The position numbers were made by a program, and so were the translations under genes. DNA of 64,000 nt from Alkalihalobacillus sp. CinArs1 (lineage in GTDB: Bacteria > Bacillota > Bacilli > Bacillales > Guptibacillaceae). Positions 61,305-64,000 of the stretch are shown piece after piece. The first letter of the stretch is position 1, and the number at the start of each line of letters is the position of its first letter. Where the stretch lies: the NCBI RefSeq assembly GCF_947387515.1, contig NZ_CANDOB010000004.1, positions 124,001 through 188,000 on the forward strand, read 5' to 3'. The notes under the pieces are model-generated. The model made no database searches, was not told the origin of the DNA, and saw only the letters and a program-made list of their open reading frames with translations.

Positions 61305-62084
61305 TTGTTTGTAAAAGACAAGGTAGTCGTGATCACTGGAGCAGCAAGTGGCATCGGTAAAGAATTAGCAAAAGTGTTTTCTGATCACGGAGCAAACGTT
61401 GTTCTAAGTGATCTGAATGAGGAGAAGGTAAAGGAAGCTGCAGAAACTATTCGTGGAGAAGGTGCTGTAACCCTTGGAATTCGATGCGATGTAACGAAAG
61501 AAGATGAAGTTCAGGCGATGCTCGACCAAACGATAGAACAATTTGATCGAGTGGATGTACTGATCAATAATGCTGGGCTTCAGCACGTATCCAATTTGGA
61601 GGACTTTCCAACTGAAAAGTTTGAACTCCTTACAAAAGTGATGCTCGTTGCACCTTTTATTGCGACTAAACTCGTTTTTCCTATCATGAAGAAACAGGGT
61701 ACAGGGCGCATCATCAATATGTCGTCGATCAACGGGTTAGTTGGATTTTCAGGAAAGTCAGCATACAACAGTGCGAAGCATGGCGTTATTGGCCTGACGA
61801 AAGTTGCTGCTCTAGAAGGTGCTGAGCACGGCATCACCGTTAACGCTGTGTGTCCAGGATATGTCGATACCCCATTAGTTCGTGGTCAACTAGAGGACCT
61901 TGCAGAGAGCCGGAATGTTCCACTTGAGCGAGTATTAGAAGATGTCATTTATCCTCTAGTTCCGCAAAAACGCTTGTTATCGGTTCAAGAGATTGCGGAT
62001 TATACGATGTTTTTGGCAAGTGACCAAGCGAAAGGAATCACAGGCCAAGCTGCTGTGATCGATGGAGGGTATACGGCTCAATAA
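61305..62084 (+). CDS. 3-hydroxybutyrate dehydrogenase (YxjF/BdhA type SDR)
   Basis: 259 aa, TTG start at 61305 after AAAGGAGGAAGTCAG. NAD-binding TGAASGIG, NNAGLQHV, catalytic Ser-Tyr-Lys (MSSINGL, SAYNSAKHG) and the family end SVQEIADYTMFLASDQAKGITGQAAVIDGGYTAQ. It oxidises (R)-3-hydroxybutyrate to acetoacetate, the substrate of ScoAB. Fourth gene of the operon. Confidence 0.92.
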   Translation: MFVKDKVVVITGAASGIGKELAKVFSDHGANVVLSDLNEEKVKEAAETIRGEGAVTLGIRCDVTKEDEVQAMLDQTIEQFDRVDVLINNAGLQHVSNLEDFPTEKFELLTKVMLVAPFIATKLVFPIMKKQGTGRIINMSSINGLVGFSGKSAYNSAKHGVIGLTKVAALEGAEHGITVNAVCPGYVDTPLVRGQLEDLAESRNVPLERVLEDVIYPLVPQKRLLSVQEIADYTMFLASDQAKGITGQAAVIDGGYTAQ

Positions 62085-62088
62085 TATT

Positions 62089-62102
62089 TGTAAACGTTTT
62101 CC
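62089..62102 (+). promoter_or_regulatory. Possible CcpA cre site before the thiolase gene
   Basis: TGTAAACGTTTTCC matches the cre consensus TGWAANCGNTNWCA except for the last base. It could lower thiolase expression in the presence of sugars. Confidence 0.45.
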
Positions 62103-62141
62103 TTCCTTTGTAAAATAAAGATGAGGAATGGAGGAGATAGT

Positions 62142-63317
62142 GTGAAAGATGTGTTTATTTTAGAAGGAGCTCGAACGCCATTCGGGACATTTGGTGGTTC
62201 ACTAAAAGACGTGTCGCCAACAGATTTAGGCGTAACAGCTAGTAAAGAAGCAATGAAAAAGAGTAAGGTCAGTCCTGAAGAGATCGACTTATCTGTCATT
62301 GGAAACGTTATTCATTCAACTTCCAATGCATCTTACCTTGCTCGTCATATTGCATTAAAGTCTGGTGTTCCAATCTCTAGTCCTGCTTTAACCGTGAATA
62401 GATTATGCGGGTCAGGACTGCAAGCAGTCATATCCGCGGCACAGTCGATCATGATGGGAGAAGGGAAAACAGCTCTCGCCGGTGGTGCCGATAACATGAG
62501 TCTATCGCCTCACGTCTTAAGAGGTAGCCGTTTTGGCACAAAACTAGGTGCACCAAAAGTGGACGACATGTTATGGGCTACGTTAACCGATGAATACACA
62601 GGTTTTGGAATGGGTGTGACTGGTGAAAACTTAGCTGAAAAGTATGGGATAACGCGAGAAGACCAGGATGCATTCGCAGCACAAAGTCAAGAAAGAGCTT
62701 CACTTGCAAGAGCACAAGGTAAATTCTCTGAAGAAATAGCACCAGTTGAAATTCAAGGGAAAAAGGGTACAACCGTTACTGAGGATGAGCATATTCGTGA
62801 AGGTACAACAACAGAAAAGCTAAGCACGTTAAAACCAGCATTTAAAAAGGATGGGACCGTTACTGGTGGAAATGCGAGCGGAATTAATGATGGGGCAGCA
62901 GCGGTCGTATTAGCAGGAGAGGAATATGTATCTTCTCATTCTTTATCCCCGCTAGCACGCATCGTTTCATGGGGCATCGCTGGAGTAGACCCTTCCATAA
63001 TGGGGATTGGACCAGTCCCTGCTATTCAAACGGCATTAAAAAATGCTAACTTAACCATGCAAGATATGGACTTAGTCGAAGTGAATGAAGCCTTTGCTGC
63101 ACAGTATTTAGCTGTGGAAAAGGAGTTAGAGCTCGACAGGTCGATCGTTAATGTGAACGGAGGGGCAATTGCCCTTGGTCATCCTGTTGGAGCAAGCGGG
63201 ACGAGAGTGCTATATACAATGACGAAAGAACTGAAACGAAGAAATGGTAAGTATGGTGTAGCTTCACTTTGTATTGGTGGTGGTCAGGGAATCGCAGTCG
63301 TTGTAGAAATGGTCTAA
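62142..63317 (+). CDS. Acetyl-CoA C-acetyltransferase (thiolase)
   Basis: 391 aa from GTG 62142 (GGAATGGAGGAGATAGT upstream). Active-site Cys89 in VNRLCGSGLQAV, His in GGAIALGHPVGASG and the second Cys in SLCIGGGQG. It splits acetoacetyl-CoA, made by ScoAB, to two acetyl-CoA. It is the fifth gene; a 57-bp gap with a cre-like sequence precedes it, so some expression may be independent. Confidence 0.93.
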   Translation: MKDVFILEGARTPFGTFGGSLKDVSPTDLGVTASKEAMKKSKVSPEEIDLSVIGNVIHSTSNASYLARHIALKSGVPISSPALTVNRLCGSGLQAVISAAQSIMMGEGKTALAGGADNMSLSPHVLRGSRFGTKLGAPKVDDMLWATLTDEYTGFGMGVTGENLAEKYGITREDQDAFAAQSQERASLARAQGKFSEEIAPVEIQGKKGTTVTEDEHIREGTTTEKLSTLKPAFKKDGTVTGGNASGINDGAAAVVLAGEEYVSSHSLSPLARIVSWGIAGVDPSIMGIGPVPAIQTALKNANLTMQDMDLVEVNEAFAAQYLAVEKELELDRSIVNVNGGAIALGHPVGASGTRVLYTMTKELKRRNGKYGVASLCIGGGQGIAVVVEMV

Positions 63318-63331
63318 TCTTTCAGAAAACA

Positions 63332-63360
63332 TTTACAATTAATTATAAGTAACATATAAT
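63332..63360 (+). promoter_or_regulatory. Sigma-A promoter of the rsgA leader
   Basis: TTTACA (63332-63337), 17-bp spacer, perfect TATAAT (63355-63360); transcription should begin near 63367. Confidence 0.8.
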
Positions 63361-63393
63361 GAGTGTATTACTAACGGAAAGGGGCTGTGTATT

Positions 63394-63459
63394 ATGTTAA
63401 ATCACAAAATGAGCATTGTAATTTCATATTGTGCACAGTCCAATCGATCGCCAGAATAA
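63394..63459 (+). CDS. Leader peptide, 21 aa
   Basis: Short ORF read from the sequence: it starts MLNHKMSIVISYCAQ and ends with NRSPE. GGAAAGGGGCTGTGTATT provides a ribosome site. Codons 13-16 (TGT GCA CAG TCC) form the 5' arm of a helix that competes with the downstream terminator, so translation of this ORF can decide termination. Confidence 0.65.
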   Translation: MLNHKMSIVISYCAQSNRSPE

Positions 63460-63522
63460 TTCAGAAGATCCTTTTGATTAATAAGGCCATGGACTGTGTG
63501 CGTACATGTCCATGGTTTTTTT
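63431..63522 (+). promoter_or_regulatory. Attenuator: antiterminator and terminator of rsgA
   Basis: Terminator: CCATGGAC (63487-63494) with GTCCATGG (63508-63515) then T7. Antiterminator: GTGCACAGTCC (63431-63441) with GGACTGTGTGC (63491-63501), 11 pairs including two G-U. The second helix uses GGAC of the terminator arm, so the two cannot coexist. The 5' arm is inside the leader ORF. Confidence 0.75.
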
Positions 63523-63546
63523 ATCCCACACGTGTAGGGATGTGTG

Positions 63547-63577
63547 AAAAGCCGTGATTAACAACGGCTTTTTTTTA
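63547..63577 (+). terminator. Second terminator in the rsgA leader
   Basis: AAGCCGT-(8-nt loop)-ACGGCTT with A and T extensions and T8. A preceding small hairpin CACACGT ... ATGTGTG is at 63527-63546. Confidence 0.75.
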
Positions 63578-63604
63578 ATACTTTTATTAATCAGGAGGAT
63601 TTTA

Positions 63605-64000
63605 ATGAAGTTAACGAATTTAGGATGGAACGATTATTTTGAAGCTATGCTTAATGAGAAACGTGTTGAAGGAAGAGAACCAGTAAGAGTGATCGAGGAG
63701 CATCGAGGCTCATATGAGGTTTCAAACGGGGATACTGTGTTTCGGGCAGACCTTTCAGGAAAATACCGTTATGAAGCAGCTCAGCGAGATGATTTACCTG
63801 CGGTTGGAGATTGGGTGATGGCGACGCTTTTACTTGAAGAAAAGAGAGCAATTATTCACGATTTAATACCAAGAAAGACAAAATTCTCAAGAAAAGCTGC
63901 AGGGAACACAACAGACGAACAAATCGTAGCGGCTAATATCGATACTGTGTTTCTTGTAAATGCGCTAAATCAAGATTTTAACTTAGCAAGAATCGAGCGC
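63605..64000 (+). CDS. rsgA: Ribosome small-subunit-dependent GTPase RsgA-type, partial
   Basis: The first 132 codons are present; the gene leaves the window. AGGAGGATTTTA precedes the ATG at 63605. N-terminal OB-fold pattern: YRYEAAQRDDLPAVGDWVMATLL and HDLIPRKTKFSRKAAGNTTDEQIVAANIDTVFLVNALNQDFN, leading into the GTPase domain. RsgA binds the 30S subunit in late maturation and, with (p)ppGpp, in stress. The long N-terminal segment and separate location suit the second paralogue found in many Bacillaceae. Control is by the leader described above. Confidence 0.88.
   Translation, partial: MKLTNLGWNDYFEAMLNEKRVEGREPVRVIEEHRGSYEVSNGDTVFRADLSGKYRYEAAQRDDLPAVGDWVMATLLLEEKRAIIHDLIPRKTKFSRKAAGNTTDEQIVAANIDTVFLVNALNQDFNLARIER

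Noticed and set aside
1-64000. Prophage, insertion sequence or integrated plasmid
   Set aside because: No transposase, integrase, phage structural or replication gene, and no flanking direct repeats were seen.

Overview
The window reads as chromosomal DNA of an endospore-forming Bacillaceae bacterium (Bacillota). The evidence is a germinant-receptor operon, a spore transglutaminase, a YteA-type DksA protein, a CwlC-like amidase, a tandem-repeat coat-like protein, CtsR control of clpE, a T-box before argS, a SigX/RsiX pair, and strong AGGAGG-type ribosome sites with frequent GTG and TTG starts. I saw no rRNA, tRNA, CRISPR array, insertion sequence or prophage. The species cannot be fixed from the sequence alone.

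Layout. 1-4.2 kb: tRNA 2-selenouridine synthase, an unknown convergent gene, and clpE behind a textbook promoter with CtsR boxes. 4.4-7.7 kb: a two-gene cassette of an ATP-grasp ligase and a large protein with a possible Cys-His-Asn papain-like triad. 7.8-12.9 kb: small housekeeping and spore-related genes, including a coat-like gene whose 42-bp repeats contain one 41-bp unit that shifts the frame. 12.9-22 kb: two ECF sigma/anti-sigma pairs (the first is sigX-rsiX), an MFS carrier, tgl with an unknown partner, and a pair of oligopeptide-type permeases behind a sigma-54-like promoter. 22-27 kb: amidase, small proteins, T-box argS, yteA. 27-34.4 kb: cytochrome oxidase assembly genes (ctaG, SCO), a CzrA-type zinc sensor with its operator, three micro membrane proteins, a CDF metal exporter, an ArsR-SDR pair with matching operators, a Thermus-type isocitrate dehydrogenase, and two copies of a structured GC-rich intergenic repeat. 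34.5-44.7 kb: gerA-type operon, FMN reductase, a GAF histidine kinase/NarL regulator pair, UspA and small genes.

44.7-56.9 kb is one tightly coupled operon: a large membrane protein, an ABC ATPase and permease, a coiled-coil membrane protein, a MoxR AAA+ ATPase, a DUF58 protein and two vWA membrane proteins. It looks like a membrane-associated chaperone/export system of unknown substrate. 57-63.3 kb is a ketone-body/3-hydroxybutyrate catabolic operon (CoA transferase, GntP-type permease, hydroxybutyrate dehydrogenase, thiolase). It sits behind a perfect sigma-54 promoter, with three perfect TTCCG-N6-CGGAA palindromes upstream and the PAS-AAA-Fis activator gene directly before it.

The window ends in an rsgA-type ribosome GTPase gene. 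Its leader carries a strong sigma-A promoter, a 21-codon leader ORF, and mutually exclusive antiterminator and terminator helices followed by a second terminator. This is a likely translation-sensing attenuator and, with the ATP-grasp/papain-like cassette, the most promising unusual element here.
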